NCBI GenBank assembly: GCA_910575155.1
Contig: CAJTDX010000002.1
Coordinates: 232,587 to 296,586, forward strand
Source of the DNA: Lachnospiraceae bacterium
GTDB taxonomy: Bacteria; Bacillota; Clostridia; Lachnospirales; Lachnospiraceae
Length of the DNA: 64,000 bases
Direction: 5' to 3'
Shown here: piece by piece, positions 35,235 to 44,776 of the stretch
Numbering within the stretch: position 1 is the stretch's first letter
Layout: every line of letters starts with the position of its first letter
Position numbers and translations under genes: made by a program
Notes under the pieces: model-generated
The model's input: the letters and a program-made list of their open reading frames with translations, nothing else
What the model was told of the DNA's origin: nothing
Database searches by the model: none

Positions 35235-36716
35235 ATGCGTACAAGCGGAGTTTTAATGCACATTTCTTCTTTGCCGTCCCCATATGGGATTGGAACTATG
35301 GGAAAGGAGGCAAGGAAATTTGTGCATTTTCTTATGAAATCAGGACAGAGTTATTGGCAGGTGCTGCCGATTTGTCCGACCAGCTATGGAGATTCGCCTT
35401 ACCAGTCTTTTTCCAGTTTTGCAGGAAATCCATATTTTATTGATCTGGATCTGCTCTGCAGAGAGGGACTTCTTAAAAAGCAGGAATGTGAAATGTGCCA
35501 ATGGGGGGATCAAGCTGAACGGGTGGACTATAGTCTGATTTATGAGAACAGATATCCGCTGCTACATAAGGCGTTTGAGCGGTTTCAGAACAGGATTCCC
35601 GGAGATTACGAAGCGTTTTGCCAGGAAGAGGCGGACTGGCTGGAAGATTACGCCTTGTTTATGGCGCTGAAGGATTCTCATAACGGCGTGTCGTTCAGCC
35701 AATGGGAGCCAGAGTTGAAAAAGCGGGAAAAAGATGCTTTGGAGCGGGCAAAAAAGGATCTGGAAGAGGAGATAAAGTTCTGGAAAATGCTGCAGTACCT
35801 GTTTTACAGGCAGTGGAAAAGACTGAAAAAATATGCCAATGACAAAGGCGTCCGCATAATAGGCGACGTTCCTATTTATGTGGCGATGGACAGCGCCGAT
35901 GTGTGGGCAAATCCGGAACAGTTCTATCTGGATAAGGAACTGACGCCGATTGATGTTGCAGGATGTCCTCCGGACGCATTTTCAGAGGACGGGCAGCTTT
36001 GGGGGAATCCGCTGTTTCGCTGGGATGTGATGAAAGAAGACGGTTATGGCTGGTGGACAAAGCGTCTTGAGAAAATGTCTAAATTGTTCGATGTAATCCG
36101 GATTGATCATTTCCGGGGATTTGATTCTTATTACGCAATTCCATTTGGAGAGGCTACGGCAAGGAATGGAGAATGGCGGGAAGGACCGGGCATTGAGCTG
36201 TTTCGTTCCATTGAGAAAAAACTGGGCCGGCTTGATATTATTGCAGAGGATTTGGGATTTCTGACAGAATCCGTGCGCAAGATGCTGGCGGATTCCGGTT
36301 ATCCGGGAATGAAGCTGCTGCAGTTTGCTTTTGATACCAGAGAAGACGGAGATTATCTGCCGCACAATTACACGCGTAATTCGGTCGTATATGCGGGAAC
36401 GCATGACAATGATACCATTCTGGGATGGATGAAAACAGCGCCCAGAAGCTGTGCGTCTTTTGCCAGAGAATATCTGAGGCTGAACAGGCTGGAGGGCTAT
36501 CACTGGGGAGTGATGCGCGGCGTGTGGTCAAGCGTCAGCGATACGGCGGTGGTAACGATGCAGGATTTACTGGGGCTGGGAAGCGCGGCAAGGATGAATA
36601 CGCCGTCTACCCTGGGCGGCAACTGGATGTGGAGAATGAAACCGGATGCCATCGACAGTAAACTGGTGAGGAAAATCAGAAAACAGACGGAATTGTATGG
36701 AAGGCTGCCGAAATAA
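35235..36716 (+). CDS. malQ: 4-alpha-glucanotransferase (amylomaltase)
   Basis: 493 aa GH77. Early motifs SSLPSPYGIGTMG and PTSYGDSPYQSFS, the region IIGDVPIYVAMDSADVW, the nucleophile Asp in IRIDHFRGFDSYY, the acid-base Glu in IIAEDLGFLTESV and the third acid in GTHDNDTILGW are all present. It transfers alpha-1,4-glucan segments and releases glucose, acting in the cytoplasm on imported maltodextrins. TAGGAGGT lies before the ATG. Together with the ABC genes it makes an alpha-glucan utilisation unit. Confidence 0.97.
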   Translation: MRTSGVLMHISSLPSPYGIGTMGKEARKFVHFLMKSGQSYWQVLPICPTSYGDSPYQSFSSFAGNPYFIDLDLLCREGLLKKQECEMCQWGDQAERVDYSLIYENRYPLLHKAFERFQNRIPGDYEAFCQEEADWLEDYALFMALKDSHNGVSFSQWEPELKKREKDALERAKKDLEEEIKFWKMLQYLFYRQWKRLKKYANDKGVRIIGDVPIYVAMDSADVWANPEQFYLDKELTPIDVAGCPPDAFSEDGQLWGNPLFRWDVMKEDGYGWWTKRLEKMSKLFDVIRIDHFRGFDSYYAIPFGEATARNGEWREGPGIELFRSIEKKLGRLDIIAEDLGFLTESVRKMLADSGYPGMKLLQFAFDTREDGDYLPHNYTRNSVVYAGTHDNDTILGWMKTAPRSCASFAREYLRLNRLEGYHWGVMRGVWSSVSDTAVVTMQDLLGLGSAARMNTPSTLGGNWMWRMKPDAIDSKLVRKIRKQTELYGRLPK

Positions 36717-36732
36717 TAAAACGCTGTGAATA

Positions 36733-36761
36733 TGTACATCAGAAACAGGATGTGTTATAAT
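36733..36761 (+). promoter_or_regulatory. Promoter of the phenylacetate-CoA ligase operon
   Basis: TGTACA at 36733-36738, 17 bp, TATAAT at 36756-36761, with TGT directly upstream (extended -10). It overlaps no gene and leaves a leader of about 58 nt. Confidence 0.7.
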
Positions 36762-36825
36762 GTTCCTGCAAAAACAGGGCTGTGAAGCTCACACAGATAC
36801 TGGAATGGAAGGGAATGATACAAGT

Positions 36826-38133
36826 ATGGAACATTATTATCAACCAGAGATTGAATGCGCATCCCAGGAACAGATTCGTGCCTGGCAGGACGAGAGACTG
36901 GCAAAGACAGTAAAACGGGTGTATGAGAATGTCGGGTTCTACAGAAAGAAGATGGATGAACAGGGAATAAAGCCGGAAGAGATCCGCTCGGTGGATGATC
37001 TTCATAAGCTTCCTTTTTTGACAAAGGATGATTTGCGCGACGCTTATCCCTACGGGCTTTTGGCAGCGCCTTTGTCCGATTGTGTCCGGATACAGTCTAC
37101 CAGCGGCACAACCGGGCGGAGAGTGGTGGCTTTTTATACTCAGAATGATATTGATCTTTGGGAAGAATGCTGCGCCAGGGCAATTGCTGCGGCAGGCGGA
37201 ACAAAGGAAGACGTGGTACATGTCTGCTATGGTTACGGATTATTTACGGGCGGTCCCGGATTAAATGGAGGTTCTCACAAAATTGGCTCTCTGACGCTGC
37301 CTATGTCTTCTGGAAATACAGAACGTCAGATTCAGTTTATGTGTGATTTAGGTTCTACGATACTTTGTTGTACGCCTTCTTATGCGGCATATCTGGCGGA
37401 ATCTATCTGGGAGAGAGGACTGCAGAATCAGATCAAATTAAAGGCGGGAATTTTCGGTGCGGAAGCCTGGACGGAGGAAATGCGTCGTGACATTGAAGAA
37501 AAACTGGGAATCAGGGCGTATGATATTTATGGCCTGACCGAGATTTCCGGTCCCGGAGTGTCCTTTGAGTGCAGCGATCAGAGCGGAATGCATATCAATG
37601 AGGACCATTTTATCGCAGAGGTAATCAATCCCAAGACAGGAGAGGTTCTTCCGGATGGGGAAAAAGGAGAGCTGGTATTTACCAGCATTACCAAAGAGGC
37701 GTTTCCATTGATACGTTACCGTACCAGAGATATCTGTATTCTCAGCCATGAGAAATGTTCCTGCGGGCGTACGCATGTAAAGATGACAAAGCCTTTGGGA
37801 CGCAGCGACGATATGCTGATTGTGAAAGGCGTCAATGTATTCCCATCCCAGATTGAAACTGTGCTGTTGAACCAGGGGTATCCGGCAAATTATCAGATTA
37901 TTGTGGGACGTAAAAACAATAGCGATACCATTGAAGTTCAGGTAGAAATGACACAGGAAATGTTTTCTGATAATGCGGGCGTTGTTGCAGAACGGGAGAA
38001 GAAGCTGGTGGAGGCATTGAAGGCCATGCTGGGTATTTATGTTAAGGTAAGCCTGGTAAATCCCAAGACAATTGCCCGAAGCGAAGGAAAAGCTGTCCGT
38101 GTCATTGACCAGAGAAACTTATATCAGAACTGA
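36826..38133 (+). CDS. paaK: Phenylacetate-CoA ligase family protein
   Basis: 435 aa from ATG 36826, preceded by GGAAGGGA. An in-frame ATG at 36760 lies within the promoter -10 and is rejected. The AMP-binding motif STSGTTGRRVVAFY near residue 92, YGLTEISGPGVSFEC near 230 and RTRDICILSHEKCSCGR near 300 identify the adenylate-forming ligase. The enzyme activates aryl acetates or related acids to CoA thioesters. In gut Clostridia it is regularly followed by a small ACT-domain gene, as here; the true substrate may be indoleacetate or another aryl acid. Confidence 0.93.
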   Translation: MEHYYQPEIECASQEQIRAWQDERLAKTVKRVYENVGFYRKKMDEQGIKPEEIRSVDDLHKLPFLTKDDLRDAYPYGLLAAPLSDCVRIQSTSGTTGRRVVAFYTQNDIDLWEECCARAIAAAGGTKEDVVHVCYGYGLFTGGPGLNGGSHKIGSLTLPMSSGNTERQIQFMCDLGSTILCCTPSYAAYLAESIWERGLQNQIKLKAGIFGAEAWTEEMRRDIEEKLGIRAYDIYGLTEISGPGVSFECSDQSGMHINEDHFIAEVINPKTGEVLPDGEKGELVFTSITKEAFPLIRYRTRDICILSHEKCSCGRTHVKMTKPLGRSDDMLIVKGVNVFPSQIETVLLNQGYPANYQIIVGRKNNSDTIEVQVEMTQEMFSDNAGVVAEREKKLVEALKAMLGIYVKVSLVNPKTIARSEGKAVRVIDQRNLYQN

Positions 38134-38165
38134 TGCAAAGCGGATGAACCAATAGGAGGGAATTT

Positions 38166-38600
38166 ATGACAGTAAAACAGATTTCTGTATTTGTAGAGAA
38201 TAAGCCGGGAAAATTGGCGGAACTGACAGAGTACTTACAGCAGCATAAGATCGATATGCGCGCCTTGTCCATAGCGGAAACACAGGACTTTGGCATTGTG
38301 CGTATGATCGTAGATGATGCCTACCAGACATCCTGCATTCTGAAGGAGGCTGGTTATGTGGCTTCCATTACGCCGGTGCTGGCAGTGGAAATGCCGGATG
38401 AGCCGGGAAGTCTGTTCCAGATTTTAAAAATGCTCGGAGACGGCGGCGTGAATCTGGAATATATGTATGCATTTCTGACGCCCAAGGAAGCTACCGCGTA
38501 TATGGTTCTTCGGGTGGCGGATAATGAAAAAGCCATGGATATTTTAAGCAAAAAGGGAATTCGGGCGGTCTGCCAGGATGCAATTGCCGATTTATGGTAA
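38166..38600 (+). CDS. Tandem ACT-domain protein
   Basis: 144 aa with two ACT domains: about 1-65 (VKQISVFVENKPGKLAELTEYL) and 70-140 (LAVEMPDEPGSLFQILKML). It is a ligand-binding regulator, probably of aromatic amino acids or their acids. TAGGAGGG lies before the ATG. It is cotranscribed with the phenylacetate-CoA ligase gene 32 bp upstream and is a usual partner of it in Clostridia. Confidence 0.93.
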   Translation: MTVKQISVFVENKPGKLAELTEYLQQHKIDMRALSIAETQDFGIVRMIVDDAYQTSCILKEAGYVASITPVLAVEMPDEPGSLFQILKMLGDGGVNLEYMYAFLTPKEATAYMVLRVADNEKAMDILSKKGIRAVCQDAIADLW

Positions 38601-38635
38601 AGATAAACGCTGATAAATGAGATATTGTTCTAAGG

Positions 38636-38680
38636 AAAAACCTCCTGCATATACTGATAACAGTAGAACAGGAGGTTTTT
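38636..38680 (+). terminator. Terminator-like hairpin containing the spoIVA ribosome site
   Basis: AAAAACCTCCTG (38636-38647) pairs perfectly over 12 bp with CAGGAGGTTTTT (38669-38680). The 3' arm ends in a T-run, as in a terminator for the ACT gene, and also contains AGGAGG, the ribosome site of spoIVA (ATG 38683). CATATACT in the loop resembles a sigma-E -10 element; no good -35 is seen. Confidence 0.75.
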
Positions 38681-38682
38681 GT

Positions 38683-40170
38683 ATGGAAAATATCAGTGCA
38701 GGTACATATAATATTTACAAAGATATCAGCGCCAGAACCAATGGAGATATTTACATTGGAGTGGTGGGACCTGTGAGAACCGGAAAATCCACGTTTATTA
38801 AGCGATTTATGGACGTGATGGTGCTTCCGGAGATGGAAGATGTACATAGCAGAGAGCGGGCTACCGATGAGCTGCCTCAGTCGGCGCAGGGGAAGACGGT
38901 TATGACGACGGAACCGAAATTTGTGCCCAAAGAGGCTGCCAAAATACGGCTCAGCGATGATCTGGAGGTCAGCGTACGTCTCATTGACTGTGTGGGATTT
39001 ATGGTGGACGGAGCTGCCGGGCATATGGAAGAGGGGTCAGAGCGGATGGTAAAAACACCCTGGTTTGACTATGAAATTCCTTTTACCCAGGCGGCGGAGA
39101 TTGGCACCCAGAAAGTAATACGTGAGCATTCCAATATTGGAATCGTGATAACCACAGACGGGTCCATTACAGAACTGCCCAGGGAAAGTTATATTCCGGC
39201 AGAAGAAAAAACAGTAGGGGCTTTGAAAAAACTGGGCAAGCCCTTTATTCTGCTTTTAAATACGCAGAAGCCCTACAGCGCAGAGAGTCAGAAGCTTGCG
39301 GAGGAACTTGCGGAGAAATATGGAGTCGGAGCGCTTCCGGTAAATTGTGAACAGCTCAGAAAAGATGATATTTATCATATTTTAGAGAATATTCTCTATG
39401 AGTTTCCCATTGAGCGTGTGGATTTCTTTTTGCCTAAATGGGTGGAAATGCTGGAAAATTCTCATAAAATTAAAGAAAATGTTATCCAAAACGCCATGCA
39501 GATTCTTAAGAAATTTACGTTTGCCAAAGATATCCGGGGAACAGAGCTGCTGCCGGAGGGAGAATATATCCGCCGGATGAAGCTGGATAAAGTGGAGCTG
39601 TCAAGAGGATGCGTGCAGATCGTGTTTGACATAGATGAAAAATATTACTATGAGAATATGAGCGAGCTGACCGGCGTGCCGATCCAGGGAGAATATCAGC
39701 TGATTTCCATGATTCGGGAATTATCCGTAATGAAGAGGGAATACGATAAAGTAGGAAGCGCCATGGAGGCAGTAAAACAGAAAGGCTACGGCGTGGTGAC
39801 GCCTCAGCTTTCCGATATTGAAATTGAGGAACCCATACTGATCCGGCATGGTAATAAATTTGGCGTAAAAATCAAAGCGCAGTCTCCTTCCATACATATG
39901 ATTCGTGCAAATGTAGAGACGGAAATCGCCCCTATTATTGGAAGCGAAGAACAGGCGCAGGACTTGATTGGATATATTAAGACCTCCAGAGACCAGGAAG
40001 AGGGAATCTGGCAGACGAATATTTTCGGAAAATCCATTGGAGAATTAGTAGAAGATGGAATCCGCAGCAAGATCACGATGATGGATGATGAGAGTCAGGT
40101 AAAACTGCAGGATACGATGCAGAAAATCGTCAATGACAGCAATGGCGGTCTGGTATGTATTATTATATAG
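38683..40170 (+). CDS. spoIVA: Stage IV sporulation protein A
   Basis: 495 aa from ATG 38683, chosen because AGGAGG sits 7 nt upstream; an ATG at 38617 lies before the hairpin. Walker A GPVRTGKST is at residues 29-37. The conserved DCVGFMVDGA, PWFDYEIPF and the long C-terminal part ending GGLVCIII match SpoIVA. It is an ATPase that polymerises on the forespore surface as the base of the spore coat, so the organism belongs to a spore-forming line. In Bacillus it is made under sigma-E. Confidence 0.97.
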   Translation: MENISAGTYNIYKDISARTNGDIYIGVVGPVRTGKSTFIKRFMDVMVLPEMEDVHSRERATDELPQSAQGKTVMTTEPKFVPKEAAKIRLSDDLEVSVRLIDCVGFMVDGAAGHMEEGSERMVKTPWFDYEIPFTQAAEIGTQKVIREHSNIGIVITTDGSITELPRESYIPAEEKTVGALKKLGKPFILLLNTQKPYSAESQKLAEELAEKYGVGALPVNCEQLRKDDIYHILENILYEFPIERVDFFLPKWVEMLENSHKIKENVIQNAMQILKKFTFAKDIRGTELLPEGEYIRRMKLDKVELSRGCVQIVFDIDEKYYYENMSELTGVPIQGEYQLISMIRELSVMKREYDKVGSAMEAVKQKGYGVVTPQLSDIEIEEPILIRHGNKFGVKIKAQSPSIHMIRANVETEIAPIIGSEEQAQDLIGYIKTSRDQEEGIWQTNIFGKSIGELVEDGIRSKITMMDDESQVKLQDTMQKIVNDSNGGLVCIII

Positions 40171-40183
40171 GCTGTTGTAAAAG

Positions 40184-40224
40184 AAATCCTTATGGAAGTT
40201 TGACTTTCATAGGGATTTTTATTT
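40184..40224 (+). terminator. Terminator of spoIVA
   Basis: A 16-bp stem (40184-40199 with 40203-40218, two G-U pairs, 3-nt loop) is followed by TTTATTTT. Confidence 0.9.
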
Positions 40225-40474
40225 TAGAATATTGAAAAAAATACATTAATTGTGATACAATATTACCATTGATACACGATCATATTTGTACAGCGAATAA
40301 TAAGGAACTGACGCATTGGCCTGCCTGATTTTTTGATTTGCGGCATTGTCGTCAATCGGCGCAGTTTTCACTGCGTCTTATTTTCCTGTCCTGTATATGA
40401 AACAATCATCCTGTGCCAGTGTATCAGACCCCTGTTTTTGCTGTATGAATACTTGTTTGCGGGAGGAATGTTTT
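40225..40474. other. Upstream region of the broken chemoreceptor
   Basis: Non-coding. TGTACAGCGAATAATAAGG near 40287 resembles the left arm of the inverted repeat at 52256, and GTCTTATTTTCCTG near 40373 loosely its other arm. Short GC-rich pairings (GGCGCAG...CTGCGTC) lie between them. It may be a second, decayed copy of that element. Confidence 0.35.
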
Positions 40475-40945
40475 ATGAAAACAACAAATGGAACGCAGGA
40501 AGAATTTAAGAAAAAACAACCTTCAAGAGGAAGAGGCGGCTTGTTCTTAAAAATTTTTGTGACAGCGGTTTTATGTATGATGATACCATTGTGCATTACA
40601 TCGTTCACTACCATAAGCTCTGTTTATACGACGCTTCGCAGTACGGCAAATGAGAACATTCAGCAGCTTTCCAGCGAGAAAATGAGCGAGGTAAACTTTA
40701 TTATTCAGAATCAGATTGCTCTGTCGAAGGCAGTGGCAGAATCACCCTATATTGCGCAGGCGGTAGCGGAACAGTATAAGACCGAAAATTTGAACAGCTC
40801 GGAAAATCAGAAAATTCAATCGTATCTTGGCAATATTTTTCAAGAGGAGGACGGAAAGATGGTTTTGACAGATATCAGCGAACGCGCGCAGGGTCTCAAA
40901 CAGAATGCGGTTGCTTCCCAGAGACGCGCCAGCGAGCTTACGTAG
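40475..40945 (+). pseudogene. Truncated methyl-accepting chemotaxis protein, N-terminal fragment
   Basis: ATG 40475 with GGGAGG upstream opens a 156-codon frame. A basic tail (KKKQPSRGRGG) precedes one membrane helix (LFLKIFVTAVLCMMIPLCIT), then a helical outer segment (ENIQQLSSEKMSEVNFIIQN) of a Cache-type sensor. After GKMVLTD it jumps to ISERAQGLKQNAVASQRRASELT, which reads like the cytoplasmic coiled coil of a receptor, and stops. The rest of the sensor, second membrane helix, HAMP and signalling tip are missing, consistent with internal deletion. Confidence 0.7.
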
Positions 40946-40994
40946 GACATCAATGCAAACCTTCAATCCATAAAAAGCAGAGGAAGAACTTAAT

Positions 40995-41777
40995 ATGAAA
41001 GTAACTTATATCCATCACAGTTCCTTTTGCGTAGAAACAGAGGGAACGGTATTTGTGTTTGACTATTATAACGGAAAGGGAGTACCCGGCTGCGAATATC
41101 ATGGGAAGATGCCCGAATTTCCCGGTGAGACGCAGGTTTATGTATTTTCCAGCCACAGCCACCGGGACCATTTTGACCCGGAGGTGCTTGCCTGGAGCAG
41201 GCGTTATGAGAAGATTTATTATATCTTTGCCAAAGAAGTGAAAAAGAAGCTGGGAAATTCCATGCTCAGACGCATGGGGCTGGGAGAAGAAATCAGAGAA
41301 AAAATCACTTACGTTAAGCCCAAAGAGACTTACAAAGTCGGGGAGGTTACTGTGGAAACGTTACTTTCCACGGACAGCGGCGTGGCATTTTTAGCGACGG
41401 GCAGCGGCGGCTCTGTTTACCATGCGGGCGATCTGAACTGGTGGGCATGGGAGGAAGAATCGGAGGTCTTTAACCGTTATCAGGAAGCAACTTATAAACA
41501 GCAGATAGACCGTCTGAAAGACAGGCCGATAGACGTATCTTTTGTAGTTGTGGATCCCAGACTTGGAAAAAATCAGTTTCTAGGACTGGATTATTTTTTG
41601 AAGCAGGTTAAAAGCGGCTGCGTGATTCCCATGCATTTGTGGAAACATTACGAAGCGCCCCGCGCATATCTGGATCTGCCGGAACATCAGGCGTTTGCAG
41701 AGCGGATTCTGACTGTGGAAGAAGAAAACCAGGTTCTTTATGTGCAGCGGCGGCAGGAACGCGCGAAAGAAGCCTGA
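40995..41777 (+). CDS. MBL-fold metal-dependent hydrolase
   Basis: 260 aa. IHHSSFCVETEGTVFVFDYY at the N-terminus and SSHSHRDHFDPEV near residue 53 give the HxHxDH metal motif; further ligands are HAGDLNWW near 153 and PMHLWKHY near 214. It is of the UlaG/YcbX-like lone-domain kind; the substrate is unknown. AGAGGAAG precedes the ATG. It stands alone between the receptor fragment and the alaS operon. Confidence 0.9.
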   Translation: MKVTYIHHSSFCVETEGTVFVFDYYNGKGVPGCEYHGKMPEFPGETQVYVFSSHSHRDHFDPEVLAWSRRYEKIYYIFAKEVKKKLGNSMLRRMGLGEEIREKITYVKPKETYKVGEVTVETLLSTDSGVAFLATGSGGSVYHAGDLNWWAWEEESEVFNRYQEATYKQQIDRLKDRPIDVSFVVVDPRLGKNQFLGLDYFLKQVKSGCVIPMHLWKHYEAPRAYLDLPEHQAFAERILTVEEENQVLYVQRRQERAKEA

Positions 41778-41794
41778 CAGAAGCGTTCTGACAC

Positions 41795-41823
41795 TTGAAA
41801 ACAGCGGTGCTATATGGTAATAT
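41795..41823 (+). promoter_or_regulatory. Promoter of the alaS operon
   Basis: TTGAAA at 41795-41800, 17 bp, TAATAT at 41818-41823 with TGG before it. No T-box sequence is present between it and the genes. Confidence 0.55.
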
Positions 41824-41846
41824 TAACATTTGATAGGAGGTGCGTA

Positions 41847-41972
41847 ATGGCGATATTTGTTTCATTTATACAATATGCAGTAAAGGTTCTTATGTTTGCA
41901 GCAGTGGCATGCGCCGGAGTTTTTCTGGGTAAGAAGCTGCGTGACAGAAAAGACGCAAAAGAGCAGAAATAG
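41847..41972 (+). CDS. Small single-helix membrane protein
   Basis: 41 aa with TAGGAGGTGCGTA before the ATG, an excellent site. IQYAVKVLMFAAVACAGVFLG is a clear membrane helix, followed by the basic tail KKLRDRKDAKEQK, which would stay in the cytoplasm. Similar short proteins precede alaS in related Clostridia, from memory; the role is unknown. It is 20 bp before alaS and probably cotranscribed. Confidence 0.7.
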   Translation: MAIFVSFIQYAVKVLMFAAVACAGVFLGKKLRDRKDAKEQK

Positions 41973-41992
41973 ACAGTTGGAGGAAATTTGTA

Positions 41993-44650
41993 GTGAAGAA
42001 GTATGGAGTAAATGAACTGCGCAGGATGTATCTGGAATTTTTTGAGAGCAAAGAGCATCTTGCCATGAAGAGCTTTTCGCTGGTGCCTCATAATGACAAC
42101 AGCTTGCTGCTGATTAATGCAGGTATGGCGCCCTTGAAGCCATATTTTACCGGGCAGGAGATTCCGCCGAAGACACGCGTGACTACCTGTCAGAAATGTA
42201 TCCGTACCGGAGATATTGAGAATGTAGGAAAGACAGCCAGGCATCTGACTTTTTTTGAAATGCTGGGAAATTTCTCATTTGGAGATTATTTTAAGCGGGA
42301 GGCAATTGCCTGGAGCTGGGAGTTTTTGACAAAGGTAATCGGTATGGAAGCGGAGCGTCTTTATCCTTCCATTTATGGAGAGGACGACGAGGCGTTTGAT
42401 ATCTGGACGAAAGAGGTAGGTGTTCCGGCGGATAAGATTACCCGTTTTTACCGGGATGAAGAAGGCAAATGCGATAATTTCTGGGAGCATGGCGCAGGTC
42501 CCTGCGGTCCCTGTTCGGAAATTTATTATGACCGCGGTGAGAAATATGGCTGCGGAAGGCCGGACTGCAAAGTGGGATGCGACTGCGACCGTTTTATGGA
42601 AGTGTGGAACAATGTCTTTACCCAGTTCGACGGAGACGGGCATGGCAATTATGAGGAGCTTGCCAACAAGAACATTGATACGGGAATGGGACTGGAACGT
42701 CTTGCCGTGGTAGTGCAGGATGTGGATTCTGTGTTTGATGTGGATACAATGAAAGCCATTCGGGATAAGGTCTGTGAAATATCCGCAAAGACCTATCAGA
42801 CCAATGAGGCGGACGATGTTTCGATCCGTTTGATTACGGACCATATGCGTTCTTCAACGTTTATGATTTCAGACGGAATCATGCCCTCCAATGAAGGCAG
42901 GGGTTATGTCCTGAGGCGTTTGATCCGGCGTGCGGCCCGCCATGGCAGGCTGCTGGGCATTAACGGCAGATTTCTTGCCGCTTTGAGCGCGACCGTGATT
43001 GCCGAGAGCAGGGACGGATATCCGGAACTGGAAGAGAAGAAAGAATTTATTTTCAAAGTGCTGACGCAGGAAGAAGAGAAATTTGATAAAACCATTGACC
43101 AGGGGTTAAGCATTCTTGCGCAAATGCAGGAGGAAATGGCGGAACGCAAAGAGAAGGTACTGTCCGGCGAAAATGCCTTCAAGCTCTATGATACCTATGG
43201 ATTTCCTCTGGATCTGACACAGGAGATACTGGAAGAGAAAGGCTTTTCCATAGATGAAAAAGGTTTTGCGGCATGTATGCAGGAGCAGAGAAACAAGGCG
43301 AGAAATGCCAGAAAAGAAACCAACTATATGGGAGCTGACGCTACGGTATACGATGAGATTGATACAAAAGTTACCTCAGAGTTTGTGGGATATGACCGTC
43401 TCAGCCACAGTTCTGAAATAATGGTACTGACTACGGAGACGGAGCTGACCGAAGCGCTGTCTGACGGAGAGCGGGGAACCATAATTGTAGCGGAGACGCC
43501 TTTTTATGCCACTATGGGCGGTCAGAATGCAGATACAGGCGTTATCCGTGCCGGAGAAAATGAATTTGCAGTGGAAGATACCATCCATCTCAGAGGCGGC
43601 AGAATCGGCCATGTGGGCAGAGTGACGGCAGGGATGTTCAAAATTGGCGACAAGGTGGAACTTTCTGTAGAAGCAGAGAAACGCGCGCTGATTGGAAGAA
43701 ACCACAGCGCCACGCATTTGCTGCAGAAAGCTTTGCGTGATGTTTTGGGAAGCCATGTAGAGCAGCATGGATCCGATGTAAATGCAGACAGGCTCCGTTT
43801 TGATTTTTCTCACTTCGCAGCAATGACCCCGGAGGAGATTGCCAGGGTGGAGAATATCGTCAATGAAAAAATTGCGGCGTCCCTTCCTGTTGTGACAGAG
43901 GTAATGACATTGGAAGAAGCCAAAAAGACAGGCGCAATGGCGCTTTTTGGAGAAAAATACGGAGATTCTGTGCGGGTAGTGAAAATGGGAGATTTTTCCG
44001 TCGAGCTTTGCGGCGGTACCCATGTGGGCAATACCAGCAGCATCAGCGCTTTTAAGATCATATCTGAGTCGGGCGTGGCGGCAGGCGTGCGCCGGATTGA
44101 GGCGCTGACTTCTAAGGCGGTCTTTGCCTATTATGACAGATTGGAAGAAACGCTTACAGCAGCGGCGAAGCTGTTAAAGACCAACCCGGCAGGCCTGGTG
44201 GAGAAAATAGAGCATCTCTGGGCGGATCTAAAGGCGCTTCAGGCGGAGAATGATTCTCTGAAAAGCAAGGCGGCAAAGGATGCGCTGGGAGACGTTATGG
44301 ATCAGGTGACGGACGTCAAAGGCGTGAAACTGTTGGCGGCAAGCGTGCCTGATGTGGACATGAACGGTCTGCGGGAACTGGGAGACCAGTTGAAGGATAA
44401 ACTGCAGGAAGGCGTAATTCTGCTTATTTCTGAAAAAGGCGGCAAGGTGAATCTTGTGGCTATGGCAACCCAGGAAGCCATGAATCAGGGAGCGCACGCC
44501 GGCAACCTGATCAAAGCCGTTGCCGGCAAGGTTGGCGGAGGCGGGGGCGGACGTCCCAATATGGCCCAGGCGGGCGGCAAGCATCCGGCAGGAATTCCGG
44601 AGGCTATTACAGAGGCAAAAACTGCTTTGGAGAAACAGATAAATTCCTAA
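41993..44650 (+). CDS. alaS: Alanyl-tRNA synthetase
   Basis: 885 aa with a GTG start; GGAGGAAATTT lies upstream. Class II catalytic core (about 1-360) with FFESKEHL, TFFEMLGNFSFGDYF and GMGLERLAVVVQ; editing domain with NHSATHLLQKAL and CGGTHVGN (zinc ligands); C-terminal DHHA1 domain with the Gly-rich GKVGGGGGGRPNMAQAGG. It charges tRNA-Ala and clears misacylated Ser/Gly. Confidence 0.98.
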   Translation: MKKYGVNELRRMYLEFFESKEHLAMKSFSLVPHNDNSLLLINAGMAPLKPYFTGQEIPPKTRVTTCQKCIRTGDIENVGKTARHLTFFEMLGNFSFGDYFKREAIAWSWEFLTKVIGMEAERLYPSIYGEDDEAFDIWTKEVGVPADKITRFYRDEEGKCDNFWEHGAGPCGPCSEIYYDRGEKYGCGRPDCKVGCDCDRFMEVWNNVFTQFDGDGHGNYEELANKNIDTGMGLERLAVVVQDVDSVFDVDTMKAIRDKVCEISAKTYQTNEADDVSIRLITDHMRSSTFMISDGIMPSNEGRGYVLRRLIRRAARHGRLLGINGRFLAALSATVIAESRDGYPELEEKKEFIFKVLTQEEEKFDKTIDQGLSILAQMQEEMAERKEKVLSGENAFKLYDTYGFPLDLTQEILEEKGFSIDEKGFAACMQEQRNKARNARKETNYMGADATVYDEIDTKVTSEFVGYDRLSHSSEIMVLTTETELTEALSDGERGTIIVAETPFYATMGGQNADTGVIRAGENEFAVEDTIHLRGGRIGHVGRVTAGMFKIGDKVELSVEAEKRALIGRNHSATHLLQKALRDVLGSHVEQHGSDVNADRLRFDFSHFAAMTPEEIARVENIVNEKIAASLPVVTEVMTLEEAKKTGAMALFGEKYGDSVRVVKMGDFSVELCGGTHVGNTSSISAFKIISESGVAAGVRRIEALTSKAVFAYYDRLEETLTAAAKLLKTNPAGLVEKIEHLWADLKALQAENDSLKSKAAKDALGDVMDQVTDVKGVKLLAASVPDVDMNGLRELGDQLKDKLQEGVILLISEKGGKVNLVAMATQEAMNQGAHAGNLIKAVAGKVGGGGGGRPNMAQAGGKHPAGIPEAITEAKTALEKQINS

Positions 44651-44669
44651 AGTTTTCCATCGAAAATAG

Positions 44670-44697
44670 TTGACTTACGGAAAAAATCTGTTATAAT
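44670..44697 (+). promoter_or_regulatory. Promoter of rpsU
   Basis: TTGACT at 44670-44675, 16 bp, TATAAT at 44692-44697, with TGT directly before the -10. Confidence 0.75.
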
Positions 44698-44776
44698 ATT
44701 TAATAGTGCAATAAAATATGACCCAAACAGTTGAATATGCACAATACGCAACTGGAGGGAGGTTAGGTGTGAGACT

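Noticed and set aside
41820..41990. T-box ahead of alaS
   Set aside because: No AGGGTGG-type T-box sequence or terminator lies in the short leader.
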